Source: Phymorhynchus buccinoides (Eukaryota; Mollusca; Gastropoda; Neogastropoda; Raphitomidae). From it: a stretch of DNA of 64,000 nt. The translations under genes were made by a program, and so were the position numbers. The notes beneath the pieces were generated by a model. It had not been told where the DNA came from. It was given only the letters and a program-made list of their open reading frames with translations, and made no database searches. The stretch spans positions 35,461,136-35,525,135 of the forward strand of contig CM065695.1 of the NCBI GenBank assembly GCA_017654935.2, in the 5' to 3' direction. This document shows, one piece after another, positions 31,614 to 57,271 of this stretch (position 1 is its first letter; the number at the start of each line of letters is the position of its first letter).

Positions 31614-31621
31614 TGACGTCA
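31614..31621. promoter_or_regulatory. CRE palindrome TGACGTCA upstream of Rab2 ATG
   Basis: A perfect 8-base cAMP-response/ATF element 42 bases before the ATG. The site family is known to bind CREB/ATF factors. Use here is inference, and the site may fall in the 5' UTR. 'ccttttcag' just before the ATG also resembles a splice acceptor, so an upstream non-coding exon is possible. Confidence 0.4.
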
Positions 31622-31662
31622 GGTGGCGTTGACATCATCATCATTCTGCCTTTTCAGTCAAA

Positions 31663-45482
<13,820 letters not shown>

Positions 45483-45549
45483 ACAGGAGCGAGGGGATTA
45501 ACAAGTGCAATAGACAGACACACACACACACACACCACGGCTGTGCAGC

Positions 45550-45670
45550 AATATTCACTTTTCTTACCACAAAGAACGATAATTTATGACATTGAAAAGC
45601 TCAGCCGATGGCTTTTTTTTTTTTTTTCAATTAACAGATTATCTCGCCTATGGTAAGAAATGTGAATATT
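45550..45670. repeat. Inverted repeat in the Rab2 3' UTR region
   Basis: Arms 45550-45569 and 45651-45670 pair at 19 of 20 bases with an 81-base loop. It starts 68 bases after the stop codon. It may be an RNA fold or a transposon relic. Confidence 0.85.
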
Positions 45671-46854
45671 AGCGGGTGTGCTACGTTCGAGAAGAGTACT
45701 GCTCTGTGTGTGCGCGTGGCAAGCAATATGGCGACCAAAATGTCAACTGTCAACTTTATATTTTTTTTTTAACCCTACTCGATTTTGTTGTTGAAATGAA
45801 CTCCTCTCCTGAAGGTTTTGTTGTTAAAATGCTTGTACTTTTAAAAAAAAACGAAATCACACGCTTCTTTTAATATTGTTTAAGTCTGTTGAGGATGGTG
45901 GTATCATTGAATGATAAGAGGATGTTATTCTGATATATTGGATACCTTTTTTTTCTCTGCCTCTCTCTCTTGTATTTTACTCTTTCTATCATTAAGATAG
46001 TGTTTTTATAGTCAAATTTCAAAGGTATCCGACAAAGTCTTTTTCTGTTTAAAATGGCTTTCATAGTCAACACATACATGAACACCTGACATTTCATGTT
46101 ACTCTCCAGTTTGTTGACAGTTTCATGTTTGTATAGACTTTTCATCTTATATACGGAGAAAAGTCACATTTTTAAATGAAGCAAAAGATAAAGTGTTAGA
46201 GGCACAAAATCGACAGCTGATCTTTTTTTTCTTCTGATTGTAATTCTTCTTCCCCTCTGAAACTGTCTTATTTAGAAGAGAAAAAAAATTCATAATCTTA
46301 CCTGTAAGAAACAACCTGTTTTCTCGTTAGAATTTTTGGTTCTCCCATCTCCCTTGTTTGTTATAAATTTCCATGTTGAATGTATGTTTAAAATTTTCAG
46401 TTATGCTTCTTGTGATAGATCTGTGTATGACCTTGATTTTAGACCATTATTCCTATTAAAGACTTTATATTATAACCCGATAATATTTTCCTTTTTTTCG
46501 TTTTACGTCGGATGTGTAAGATTTTGTTCTTGCTCTCCAGCATGGGTATTGTATAGCTGAATGATGTAATGTGAAGCGAGAGTACCTGTCAAGCATGTTA
46601 TGAAAAACGAGCTACAGTATACCAAGGAGAATTCATGACAACTTCTGTTTGGATGTGATGGTCGTGTAACGAACATGTCGATTGTCGTGTAACAAGAATG
46701 TTGATTGTAGTACATAATGATCATTATTACCACATTGCGTGTGTTTGGTTGTATGGTTGAAATGTGTTGCACATCGTGATAATCATACGAATGTGACCTT
46801 TTTTTTTTTTGTCGTGTGCTTAAAGACCCACTGACCCGGCAAAGTTAAGTCCCT
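45671..46854. other. Probable Rab2 3' UTR and downstream sequence
   Basis: A/T-rich sequence without recognised repeats for more than 1 kb, unusual for this window and consistent with a long 3' UTR. A candidate variant polyadenylation signal (attaaa) lies near 46457. No transcript end can be fixed. Confidence 0.4.
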
Positions 46855-46985
46855 TGATTTTTTCTGGCCATGTGTGACCCACATACAAATTCCCGCAAAT
46901 TCAAAGTGAGGCTGCTCTTCAAAGTGATGTTTCGTTTTGAATTTGGGGTAATTTGTATGGGAGTCACACCTGGCCAAAATAAGAT
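46855..46985. mobile_element. Hairpin MITE
   Basis: Arms of about 45 bases ('tctggccatgtgtgaccc' ... 'gggagtcacacctggcca') pair with few mismatches around a short loop. Confidence 0.8.
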
Positions 46986-47014
46986 TCCTTACTGGCGATA
47001 AGAGGGACAACACG

Positions 47015-47810
47015 CAGTGTTGATTCTAGAGCGCGGTCTTGCGGGATTCCCGCATTTTTTGACCCTAGGACGCATAAAATCGCGAACAGTGCGGCCCAAC
47101 TCACGCACAAAAATAAAAACGAACGCACTTTTACTTAGCGAGTGCGTAGTCGCGGCTGCTGTGTGTATATCCTTCTCAAGACTGAGTGAAACCGAGCATC
47201 CTTTCTGTCCTCGTTTCTGATTGGCCGATGACTCTGGCTTTGTCCAATCACACAAATTTTCACTCAGGAGCACATATTTTCAGTCCGCCATTTTTGTTTT
47301 GGGGCACACTATCGAGTTCAATGCTACAGCCAGCGATTCTCGTTCTGTTGTAGGGCCTCTAAGGCGCAGTGAGCAAAGCAATCAAAGCAAACTTGTTTAA
47401 TTTCGTGGTTTCGTGGCCTATCAACGAAGGATATGTGTACAACTAAGAATACACTCAATGGGTCAGGAAGTGAAACGGAACTCGCGATGCCAACAGATGT
47501 GTCATTACTCGGTAATGATTACTGTCAACCAGAACCGGATTGGAACTTCTTGAAACTGCCTTGCCCAACGAACTGGAAAGACGCGAAAAACAGTCTTTCC
47601 AAAGGCTTGGTTGTGTTTCAAGGAAGAGGGCGAGGGCGATAACATCCACGATGAGAGCTTTGACGCGATCACTGAATCGGCGAAAGTCACAACTCGAACT
47701 CGAAGAATCTTGAGTGCGGCATTTGAACGCGGCAGTAGTGAAGTGAGAACTTCAGCCTGAGCACAATGCGCGCGCGCACGCATTCTCTCTCTCTCTCTCT
47801 CTCTCTCTCA

Positions 47811-47854
<44 letters not shown>

Positions 47855-48293
47855 GACACTGTAACACAGGTTCTCTCTGTTTAAAAGTTCTCACCCTTCT
47901 TCCTCCCTCTCTCACTCACTTTTTTCTCATTCATTGTGTTTTAGTTTAAAATTACTGTTTTTTCATGTCTATTTTTTGGTCCTTGTCCCACCACATACTC
48001 ATTCTAGTCTCTCTTTCTCCCCCCCCCCCCCCCCCCCCCCCCAACTTCCAAGTCAACTCATTTATAATCTATATGCAGCTAGAAAGTTTGCAAGGCCAAG
48101 TAAGTTTGTAAGGTTGAACCAGCTTCATACATTTTAAAAGAAAAGCAATACTAACATTTTTAAACGTTTTAGCGTGCACATACAATTTAGTTAATATGCC
48201 CCCCTTTTTTGTTAGCTAGGGGAGTCTAGGGGCTCCCTTTTTCCAATCTAGGGAGCTTGGGCTCCCTTTTGAAAAATCCTAGAATCAACACTG
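47015..48293. mobile_element. hAT-like non-autonomous element, CAGTGTTG family
   Basis: The ends are CAGTGTTGATTCTAG and CTAGAATCAACACTG, flanked by AACACG on each side (47009-47014 and 48294-48299). It is about 1.28 kb and highly similar to 13084-14264 over its left 850 bases. It contains CCAAT-box-like sites, (CT)n, a C run near 48021 and repeated 'ggggctccctttt' near the right end. Confidence 0.88.
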
Positions 48294-48864
48294 AACACGT
48301 GAAAACGCTGATTTTCACACGTGATGTGGTGGGTCTTAAATGTTCATTATGAATATTAACGTGAATTTAACCCCACCCCTTCTGTGTTGTAACTTTCACT
48401 TTTTTGTGTTCAGGTTGTGTTAATGCATACTTGAAGTTGTCTTAGAGCATTACAAGTTGTATAAGTTGTTGTTTGTGTGCTTTTCTCTTTTTCCTTTTTT
48501 TTTGTGTGCGTGTTCAAATCGTGTGCTGATTTTGAAAATGTTTTACTGCTTTCAAGACAGACGGTGGGACGGGGTTGTGGTAATCTTATGATTTTGAATT
48601 TATGCTTGGAGAGATTGTAGTCCATTATTTAAAAGCCTCATGGGGTGGTTAGATTTGTTTTCTGGTGTTGATCTCTTTCTGTCCAACCAGTCGTAAACGG
48701 TCTACTTCCAGATTTATTTCACGAAAAAGTCTGGACAGAAGGATAGGTCCTGTCATATCAAGTGAAACTGTTTCAACATGTTCATTTGCCATAAACCTAT
48801 GGAATATTTAACTTTGACTTTAACCTTTACAAAGAAACAGTTAAATTTCAAACATTTTTAAGCC

Positions 48865-49092
48865 TTAACCCCTTGACTGCCAGAGAAAATTAAAGAAAAA
48901 ATAATTGGGCAAATCATGACATGAAAAAGACAACTGATAGAGCCAATCTGGCAAACTGGTTTGGGGATATTACTCTCTTGACTGTGTTAGAACAAAAGCC
49001 AGCATATCGAGGTTATTCCTCTTCATCTGATGACGTCATCAGTGATGCCATCAACTCAGTACGCAATACGTTGGTGGCAGTCAAGGGGTTAA
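48865..49092. mobile_element. piggyBac-like MITE, complete
   Basis: TTAA at both ends. The inner ends CCCCTTGACTGCCA and TGGCAGTCAAGGGG are perfect inverted repeats. The interior shares 'gatattactctcttgactg' with 7168-7367. Confidence 0.88.
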
Positions 49093-49564
49093 AGCCATGC
49101 TTCATGAAATTGCATGGCACAGCTCCATGAGAACAAGATCAAATTATAAATCCTGTATTATAAGTTGGACAAACAAGATCAGTTTGGAGAAATTAATATG
49201 ACTTTGGTGCTGTGCCATACGCAGTATTGCAAGCCAGCTCCCCCCCTCCTCCCCAAATGCCCTTCCTCCCCATGTTCAGCAATCTTTTGTTGGATTTATA
49301 AATAAAAAAATAATACAAATAAAATGTAATGGTGGTGTTTTTTTCGGGGGGGAGAGAGTGAGCCACTGAGGGGATAGATTCTGATCACTGCTTATTGGGC
49401 ATTCCACTGTAGGTCTGATGTGTTTGCAAGTGTGTGTATGTGTGATCGGTTGATTGGTACACATACATCAGCCTGTTTGTGATGTTTGGACTGTTGCTAT
49501 GGATGTGCAATATGGCCATGACGTGTAGATCCTGCATCTGTGTCATGTTTATGTGGTGTCTCAC
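49093..49564. other. Intergenic, nothing recognised
   Basis: Unique-looking sequence with C and G runs. No coding support. Confidence 0.5.
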
Positions 49565-49800
49565 TTTTATTAGAAAACTAGCAGTCCTCGCTACGATTCG
49601 CACCCTTTACTACTTCCTTCTTCTGACCGGTTTTCAAGGTCAAACTCCAAGGTGATGGTCACCACGGTTATGCATTTTCTATAGGATCCTCCATGCACCA
49701 TAATACATCACCACACAAAATTTGAAGTGATTCTGTTCACTGGTTCGTGAGTTACATGGCGAACAAACAAGGATACGCACACACACACAAGTTGTTCAAA
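49565..49800 (+). repeat. Dispersed repeat with 'aaggtcaaactccaaggt' core
   Basis: 'caaggtcaaactccaaggtg', 'caccacacaaaatttgaagt', 'gattctgttcactggttcgt' and 'gagttacatggcgaacaaac' recur at 59270-59430 and 62650-62765, with a more distant relative at 62800-62965. All end in (CA)n. The pattern resembles the 3' end of RTE-type LINEs, but no ORF is present. Confidence 0.7.
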
Positions 49801-51081
49801 TATAAGAGGCATTAAGATATGCTCAGATCTTTGGCTACTGTTTGGTTTAGAGAGTGACAGGCACCGCTTGGCATTTGATTTGTTTTCAATGACTTTGGAG
49901 AATGGTTTAGCTGTGTGCAAACTTTTAAAGATATTTAAAGTAGGTCAACTGGAATTTGTTATGTCAATGAACACTACAAATTACTGAAAAGGTGAAATCA
50001 CACACACACACACACTTTCTCTCAAAACATGACATTCAGGTTGCATGCAATAATTATGATATGCATCATTATTAATCAATGGATCAAAAATTGGAACTAT
50101 TGAAGGACAGTTGTGTGTGGAAGCCACTGTATGGGAAAAGAAAGGAAGATGTGGAAGAATGAATTTATGTATTTGGTTTATTAGTGTTGTAGGTTTTGCG
50201 CAATTTGGAATAAATGTACATCGATGCTGTGTGAACTGCCACCTTCTTCATAATACATCAAACTAGCCTCTCTTGTTTGTACTTCATGTTTAGATAACAT
50301 TGAATTACAGTCATCAATTTTTACTGTAAGACAATTGACAGACCCTCTTCGATATTCACATGAATCTAACGGTCAGCTGACCTAAGAGTAGATGATGTAC
50401 TATATTTTTTGTTTTCAGGTCTTTGTGCATTGTTAATATTCATGGATTTGTGTTTTGTTATATGTGGTCGAACTTTACGCGGTGACAGTCCTGAGATAAC
50501 CATAGCTGTTGACGGGACTATATAATAGACTAACTAACTAAGAGTAGATGAGCAAAGCTGGCAGCAAAACTGAATAGGATTGATTGGTTGAATAAAGCTG
50601 CTGTCAGTTAGAGGAGTAGAGTGAGATGAGCCATGATGCTGGTAAATGAACTAAGGTGCTAGCAGACCTGTTTTTCTCTAGCACGGTTGCTGTGTCTATG
50701 GTCAGATTACTAACATGATAGATGGGTTTTTATTGATTCGAGCGCATGAATGATGGTCACATCATTTTGACAAATCAAACGTGTTTCTCTCAGATTGTAC
50801 TTTTTAGCTTTTAGCATACCATCACTGTTGTTAGTTGCTACATTTTCCTCACCCTTTGTCGATGTTCCATCTCGGAACGGCATTCACATCCTGCTTGCAG
50901 AACGAAAAGATTTCTGTTTTTTGTGTGTGGAAAAAAGAATGCTTGCGTGACTGATATGCTACTTTTTTTTGGTCCCTTGTGTCTGTTTTGTTGCTGCTCT
51001 GTGATTCTGTATTGCTGCACATAAAAGAGAAGCCAGCTGCATTCATGGGACCTCAAAAGTGGTTTTTTTTGGTGTTTTGGC
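49801..51081. other. Intergenic, nothing recognised
   Basis: A/T-rich. A short (CA)n lies at 50001-50015. The sequence 'gacgggactatataatagac' near 50513 is not assigned. No coding support. Confidence 0.5.
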
Positions 51082-51471
51082 AAAGGTAAAGATGTGCCAC
51101 CCCCCTGCATTTCTCGGTTAATTCTATTTTTCCGTTTTTGCCTTTCTTACCATACATAAAGCTGTATTTTAGGAACATATTCAGCTAATAACCTTTTTGG
51201 AATACTAACCCTAACCCTAGCCCTAAACCTAACCCTACCCCCCACTATGTACTGCAGTACACCGCGATTTGTCACAGTTGTGGTTCGTTGCGTTTTTCCG
51301 TCTTATAGAGTGGGGGGTAGGGTTAGGGCTAGGGTTAGGGTTAGTATTCCAAAAAGGTTATTAGCTAAAAATGTTCCTAAAATACAGCTTTATGTATGGT
51401 AAGAAAGGCAATAACGGAAAAATAGAATTCACCGAGATAGGTAGGGGGGGTGGCACATCTTGACCTTTACC
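51082..51471. mobile_element. Foldback element carrying telomere-like repeats
   Basis: Two arms of about 160 bases are near-perfect inverses. Outer ends: 'aaaggtaaagatgtgccacc' and 'ggtggcacatcttgaccttt'. The inner arm parts contain several CCCTAA units with variants (51205-51240) and the inverse TTAGGG units (51309-51345). The loop is about 65 bases. Same family as 11305-11744 and 57519-57690. Confidence 0.9.
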
Positions 51472-51489
51472 GGTGTTTTTTCCACAACT

Positions 51490-52230
51490 TTCTCCCTTTA
51501 CTCCATCAATTAAACACAGTAAACACCATAATATTAATAAATCAACTTTCTCTCCCTTCATCAATTAAACACAGTAAACACCATAGTGAATCAACTTTCT
51601 CCCTTTACTCCATCAATTAAACACAGTAAACACCATAATATTAATAAATCAACTTTCTCTCCCTTCATCAATTAAACACAGTCAACACCATAGTGAATCA
51701 ACTTTCTATCTTTACTCCATCAATTAAACACAGTAAACACCATAATATTAATAAATCAACTTTCTCTCCCTTCATCAATTAAACACAGTCAACACCATAG
51801 TGAATCAACTTTCTATCTTTACTCCATCAATTAAACACAGTAAACACCATAATATTAATAAATCAACTTTCTCTCCCTTCATCAATTAAACACAGTAAAC
51901 ACCATAGTGAATCAACTTTCTATCTTTACTCCATCAATTAAACGCAGTAAATAGTTAATACGATAATGAATCAACTTTCTCTCTCCCTTTACTCCATTAA
52001 TTAAACACAGTAAACACCATAATGAATCAACTTTCCATCAATTAAACACAGTAAACACTTAATAAATTAACTTACTTTATCTTTACTCCATCAATTAAAC
52101 ACAGTAAGCACCATAATAATCAACTTTCCATCAATTAAACACAGTAAACACTTAATAAATTAACTTTCTTTATCTTTACTCCATCAATTAAACACAGTAA
52201 GCACCATAATAATCAACTTTCTATCTTTTC
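51490..52230. repeat. Minisatellite with alternating units
   Basis: The core 'atcaattaaacacagtaaac' recurs about 15 times. In the first half, units of about 49 and 59 bases alternate ('..accatagtga' and '..accataatattaata'), giving a higher-order unit of about 108. The second half is more irregular. Confidence 0.93.
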
Positions 52231-53177
52231 TCCATCTTTTTTACCTCAAAAGTTGTTTTTTTATTATAAAAAAACCCCCAGAAAACATTTCAGAATGGGG
52301 CAAAAATGAAGCTTTGGATCATCAGACATGCTTTATGGTGGAATTGCCCTCTCTCACTAATTTCTGCCATTGCTTTTTGTTCTTATTTTATATTTCCAGA
52401 TTCCAGCCTATGAACAGTAAAGCAAAAGAGAGATTTCATATCTTTACATTTTTCTCTTGAGTTAAATGCAGTTTTTCAAATAAATTATTAGCACGATTTT
52501 TGTTCCATAAAAGAAAAAAATCTTTCTTATAAAATGATGGAACATGGAGTTTTACACTTCAAATTCACTACATTTGAACGGAACATCACTTTTCATTAAT
52601 TTGTAAGTCAAGAAAGTGTGGTAGGAGTTCAAATAATCATACTACTTTCGGTATTGAATTCAGATATCATTTTTGCAAACATTAAAATCCAAACTTATAC
52701 AGTATTTTAACAGTAGTAATGGAAACCTCTTGCAGTTTTAGATTTACTCGTACATGATTGTCATTTTTCATTTGATGCAAGTTTTACCAATACAAAGACG
52801 GACAGATGACTGAACTGCCTATCATGTTTTGGTTTTTACCTGCAGTAACATGGTTCACGAGTGAAGGAACTCCTGAACTTGATTGTCTACTTTTTCCTGT
52901 GGTATGGTCAGGCCTATTTCGGTTTGGAATCAGTCTAATTTGTCTATGGTTTGTTTTGATGCTTTGGTGTGCAATGCAATTCTTACAGTGAATTTGGAAC
53001 TGGACGGTTTAGACATTGGTGTTACTACATATTCATGCTGATGGGTGGGTTTTTTGGGGGGTGCGTCCTTCTCAGGGGGTACCCGCTGTGTGCATGGATC
53101 TACATACTATACCTGTTCAATGTTGTCCGTTACATGTGCTATTCATCGGTTTATGAAGTACACATTCTGTTCTGTGT
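52231..53177. other. Intergenic, nothing recognised
   Basis: A/T-rich. Hydrophobic ORFs at 52806-53229 on the plus strand have no recognisable motif and are probably chance. Confidence 0.45.
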
Positions 53178-53392
53178 CAGGGCTCCCAGGGACCCCCATT
53201 TGGGGGTCTATGAAGCACTAGAATTCTAAAGGACCCTCTGAAAGAATGTGCAGGGGGTCCCAGGGATGCACTAGAAACATTTTTAGCATTCACAATGCCA
53301 CTGGGACCCTCTATCCTGCCCCTAGGACCCTCCATGCTGTCGGTGAAGGAGTCCCTGGGACCCCTTGTTTTGCGGGGCGATTGGGAGCCCTG
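53178..53392 (+). mobile_element. hAT-like MITE, CAGGGCTCCC family, 5-bp TSD
   Basis: The ends are CAGGGCTCCCAGG and ..ATTGGGAGCCCTG, flanked by TGTGT (53173-53177 and 53393-53397). It is highly similar to 22022-22239. Confidence 0.88.
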
Positions 53393-54306
53393 TGTGTATC
53401 GCGTAGTTCATTACCAGATTGACAGGACTCATGTGTGGTTCTGGCAATAAAGAGGGCTGTCATGATGACTGGTTTTTGTTTTCTGTGTGTGTGAATGTGC
53501 GTGTTCTAATCACGAAGCATGAATTCATGAAATTGGTGCTACACTGCTTTCTCACTGTCCAGCATTTCTTGTTTGTTGTCTTACCCTGGCTGAAAGCCGT
53601 AGCTCCCGATTCCAGGAATCGGGTGGCTATTTTTAGACACACGCCTCTACCAGCAAGAGGAGAAAAGAAGGGTTTGCTCGCAGCGGGTGGCGAAAACTGC
53701 CGGTTTTGCTCGCCTCCCTCCTTTTATATCCCTGTTCTGCCTTTAAAGATTCCAGGGATCCAACGGCTGAAGCACTTGAACACTAATGTACAAATGCACC
53801 AGCTAGGGATGAGAACATTACGTGTGACCGTTTTTGAATACCCCGCCACGTGGGCAGCCACACTCCGACTTCAGAGGATTTTGGACTGAGGATGTTAACT
53901 AAACAATTTAAGAAAATATAACAATTAATTGAACTAAAAAACATCCAAAAGCTACACATTAACACAAACAAATGAAGATGGGAAAATAAGCAAAGTAAAA
54001 AAACCACTACATTTTCGTCTTAAAAAAAGACTTTTTCAAAGGCAATGTGTTTGTAAACAAAAAGTAGGTTGGATGAAATAACATTTACACAATTATAGGA
54101 AGTATGGTAAATGGCCCAAAAATGAAAATAAAAAAGACCCCCGCAACCGAATGCCGGTCCAAAATTATTTTTAACAGCATGTTATATTTTGTTAAATGAC
54201 AGCAAAACCCTCTACCGTATTTCATGAAAATTCCCAACCTTTTGAATAATCACCGAGTAAGAAAGATAAGAAAGAAAACCATACCACCCTGGAATGAAGG
54301 TACAAT

Positions 54307-54722
54307 GTAACAAAAAAAATTGTCATATTTAACATGCAAGGACAATTGGAATTCAATTCTGTCAAGATGGCGATGCTGTTGTCAGTGTGTTCTCGTTCTA
54401 GCCAGGTAGTTGAGCAAGAAAGCTTGACTTTGGGATGGCGGTGTGGTTGTAAGTGCGTTCTCGTTCTAACCGTGTAGTTTTTGCATAAAAGTTTGACTTT
54501 GGGAGTCAATGAATTGTACGTTATATGCAAGTTGCTCGTTGTAGCGAGCTCGTTGTATGCAGAATTATTTAACAAGGAAAAAGAAGGCTTGTGGTTGGGA
54601 ATTTGGAAACCACTCGTTAAACACGGGCTCTCGTTTAAACCGTACTCGTACTAAATGGGTTTCCCTGTAACAAGAAAATTTGCGATATTTAACATGCAAG
54701 GACAATTGGAATTCAATTCTGT
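54307..54722. repeat. 57-bp direct repeats around a tandem pair
   Basis: 'tgtaacaa' followed by 'atttaacatgcaaggacaat' and 'tggaattcaattctgt' occurs at 54307-54362 and again at 54667-54722. Between them lie two copies of a unit with 'ttctcgttcta' and 'gtagtt' / 'gcttgactttggga' near 54385-54505. A weaker third copy ('gacatgtaaggataattgga') lies near 55545. Confidence 0.82.
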
Positions 54723-54764
54723 TTATTGTAACACTCACTGACCTTGATAATTAAAAAAATACTG

Positions 54765-55143
54765 TCAAATGCGGACTATAAGCCGCTACTTTTTTGCTCA
54801 ACTTGGGTCCATGCGGCTTGTCTGTGGTTTTATTTTTATTCTACATTTATCAGAATTATTAAATCTGTTTCTGGCCGTATTGTTCAGCCTATTTTTAGCA
54901 TCTTTAGACTCAAAATTGGTTTTGGTAATCAATAGATTCAAATCTCATGTTTAAAGTGTCTGTGGACATTAAATACTCATGTTCTGATTGGAGAAATTCT
55001 ATATTTGTTTTGGTTTGTGCACATACAATTTTGTCGGTGGCTTATAAACTGGTGCGGCTTATATCTGAATAAATACCTAATATTTTGTCAATTTAAGAGA
55101 TGCGGCTTATATACAGATGCATCTTATAGTCCAGTTTTTACGG
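54765..55143. mobile_element. MITE, 'actataagccgc' family, uninterrupted
   Basis: 'aaatgcggactataagccgc' at the left and 'atgcatcttatagtccagtt' at the right are inverted. It serves as the empty-site reference for the nested copy at 12970-14503. Confidence 0.85.
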
Positions 55144-55748
55144 TATATATATATATATATATATCGAGCACTGTCCCTCCCCCATTGGGAGAAAAAGTAA
55201 ATCAGCACATTTTATTATTAATATTTTTTTAATATCTTTTTTTAAAAAAGTAACACAGAATATTTTATAACGTTAACTTGTTTCTGAAGTTCACAAATTC
55301 ATACATACACATTAGATACAGAAAAGTTTCATCAATTCGGCATTTCAAATGCAACAACGTTTCAGTCCTACAGAGTTGTGTGGAGTGGGAAGTTTGGCTT
55401 GTGCGGCTGTTATCTTTTTCTATATATATAGTTTGCTTTGATAACGCTTTTCTGTGTCCAATGTCTTTATTTGTGAACCTCAGAAACAAAACCAGTTATA
55501 TATGTATATCAAGGCTCGAGGAAGATAAAAATGCATTTTATCTTTGACATGTAAGGATAATTGGAATCCCAAATTCAATTGATGCAGCCTTCATTGACCA
55601 TAAATCATACCAAGACTGCCACACTGGGGATATCAGGACCTCTATCTTGGCTTATTGTTCAAATATTAACATGTGAAAGTACCGACACCGTAGTAATTAA
55701 TGTGAAAAATACATTCTCTCCACTTGAAATCGGTTGATTCACTGTCAC

Positions 55749-56026
55749 GATGGCTTGGAGTCAAAACGGACTATCTTTAGATAGCCCATTGACATATTGA
55801 AATTATTGCGATAGCTAATAACGTGTATATAAAATAAAAAAAGACGGCATAAATATAAAAAGCCTAATCCCCATTTTATATTATTTGCAGTCTTTTTATA
55901 CATGGTCCCCCTCTGGGGAAAGTCTTTTCTAAATTTTTTTAATACAAGTTCTTAGTTTTTGCAATAATTTAATAATACGTCAATGGGCTATTTAAAGATA
56001 GTCCGTTTTGACTCCAAGCCATCGCA
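55749..56026. mobile_element. MITE with about 60-bp inverted ends
   Basis: The left arm 'cgatggcttggagtcaaaac' (then 'ggactatctttagatagccc') and its inverse at the right end (to 56026) pair over about 60 bases with few differences. The target duplication is not clear. Confidence 0.88.
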
Positions 56027-56647
56027 CAGTTGCTCCCCAAGGGAAGTAAAATCCATCTGACTTTTGACCATTTTCGGTCTCGCCTATATACATGGATAGG
56101 TCTAAAAAGGAGGAGAAAAAATCCACACCTCTAATCACAGAGCTGAGTAGTTTTTAAAAACATATTTGAAGAGGATATCACAGAAAATGCGGCATGAAAA
56201 CTCAGATAAGAGTAATTTCTAAGCATAAGCAAGCAATAACATCGACATCGGGTATTGACTGTTTGGCTGATGGATTGACTCCCATTATCTCTCGTATATT
56301 CTAAATAATTATTCTGTTCTTCATTCAGTTTGTAACTGTTTATTAAGTAGTTCACTTAGTATTTATCTTTAACATTGTTCATTGTTCAGCTATAGTTCTT
56401 TATTGTAAGTTGGGTTTTTTTCAAGTGGAATGTGTGTGCAGCGTCATGATATACATCACTAACTTAATGCTTACTCTATTACTTACACACAATCACTACA
56501 GACTCACCCACTCTCACTTACCTACACCAAAATTACACCTTAATATAATACTGTCTGAATCAATTTCAGTGGAAGGATGTTAAATTGAAGAACAATGCAT
56601 ACGCACTGCGCGCATACATACACACACATGCTTGTGTAAAAATCTTA
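56027..56647. other. Sequence downstream of FMO, nothing recognised
   Basis: On the minus strand this follows the FMO stop and would hold its 3' UTR. No repeat family is identified. Confidence 0.45.
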
Positions 56648-57271
56648 CTACTCAATAAAACGGAAATTCTCATCGTCTACCATTTCATAATTGACCTTCT
56701 TGTACCCGACCAAGTTCTTCACACGCGTTTCGTGCACCCTGTTGTACAGGTTCTGCACCCCCGGCCTGACAGGCTGACACCCCGCCAATCGAGCTATCAT
56801 ATCGTTGTACTCCCACTGACGAACAGACATGGTGTGAGCGTGTCTCTTCGGCAACCCTTCCGACAACCTCTTCTGGAAATCGGCCTCGGTGTCGGCATCC
56901 ATTTCTTCCTTGGAAGGCAGCTTGCAGGATCCGTCCAGCACCGACAGCACCAGCAAGACCTGAACGTGGAACTGAGGGAAAGGGCAAATGTGTTTGCAGA
57001 TGCCGATAAATGACAAAGAAGGGAACTCGGTGTGGATGAGATGCTTGTAGAGGGGGGTAACCCGCTCGTCTTCGATACGAAGGTGGCAGTTTTCTGAGAG
57101 GAAGGGGAACTCAAAGTGGTAGCCGGTGCAGAAGAGCAGGCAGTCTACTGTGACTTCATCGCCGTTGTTCAGGGTTACAGTGGAACCTTGGATCTTCCTG
57201 ATGCCTGGTTTCTGGTGAACGTTCGGAGGAAGCTTGGACTGGATTAGAGGATTGTTGTGGCACAGATAGAC
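56648..57271 (-). CDS. FMO exon 5 and stop
   Basis: The acceptor is ttacag. It encodes 207 codons from VYLCHNNPLIQSKLPPNV to ENFRFIE, then TAG. Confidence 0.95.
   Translation of the reverse strand, partial: VYLCHNNPLIQSKLPPNVHQKPGIRKIQGSTVTLNNGDEVTVDCLLFCTGYHFEFPFLSENCHLRIEDERVTPLYKHLIHTEFPSLSFIGICKHICPFPQFHVQVLLVLSVLDGSCKLPSKEEMDADTEADFQKRLSEGLPKRHAHTMSVRQWEYNDMIARLAGCQPVRPGVQNLYNRVHETRVKNLVGYKKVNYEMVDDENFRFIE

Noticed and set aside
51205..51345. TTAGGG-type repeats as evidence of a chromosome end
   Set aside because: Short, degenerate, inverted across a hairpin and flanked by ordinary sequence. It is interstitial.
52806..53229. Hydrophobic ORFs that resemble membrane proteins
   Set aside because: T-rich sequence gives hydrophobic codons by chance. 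No start context, splice partner or motif was found, and the second overlaps a MITE.
53419..53889. 156-residue plus-strand ORF
   Set aside because: No recognised motif, composition changes along its length, and no splice signals support it. It is probably chance in a GC-richer patch.
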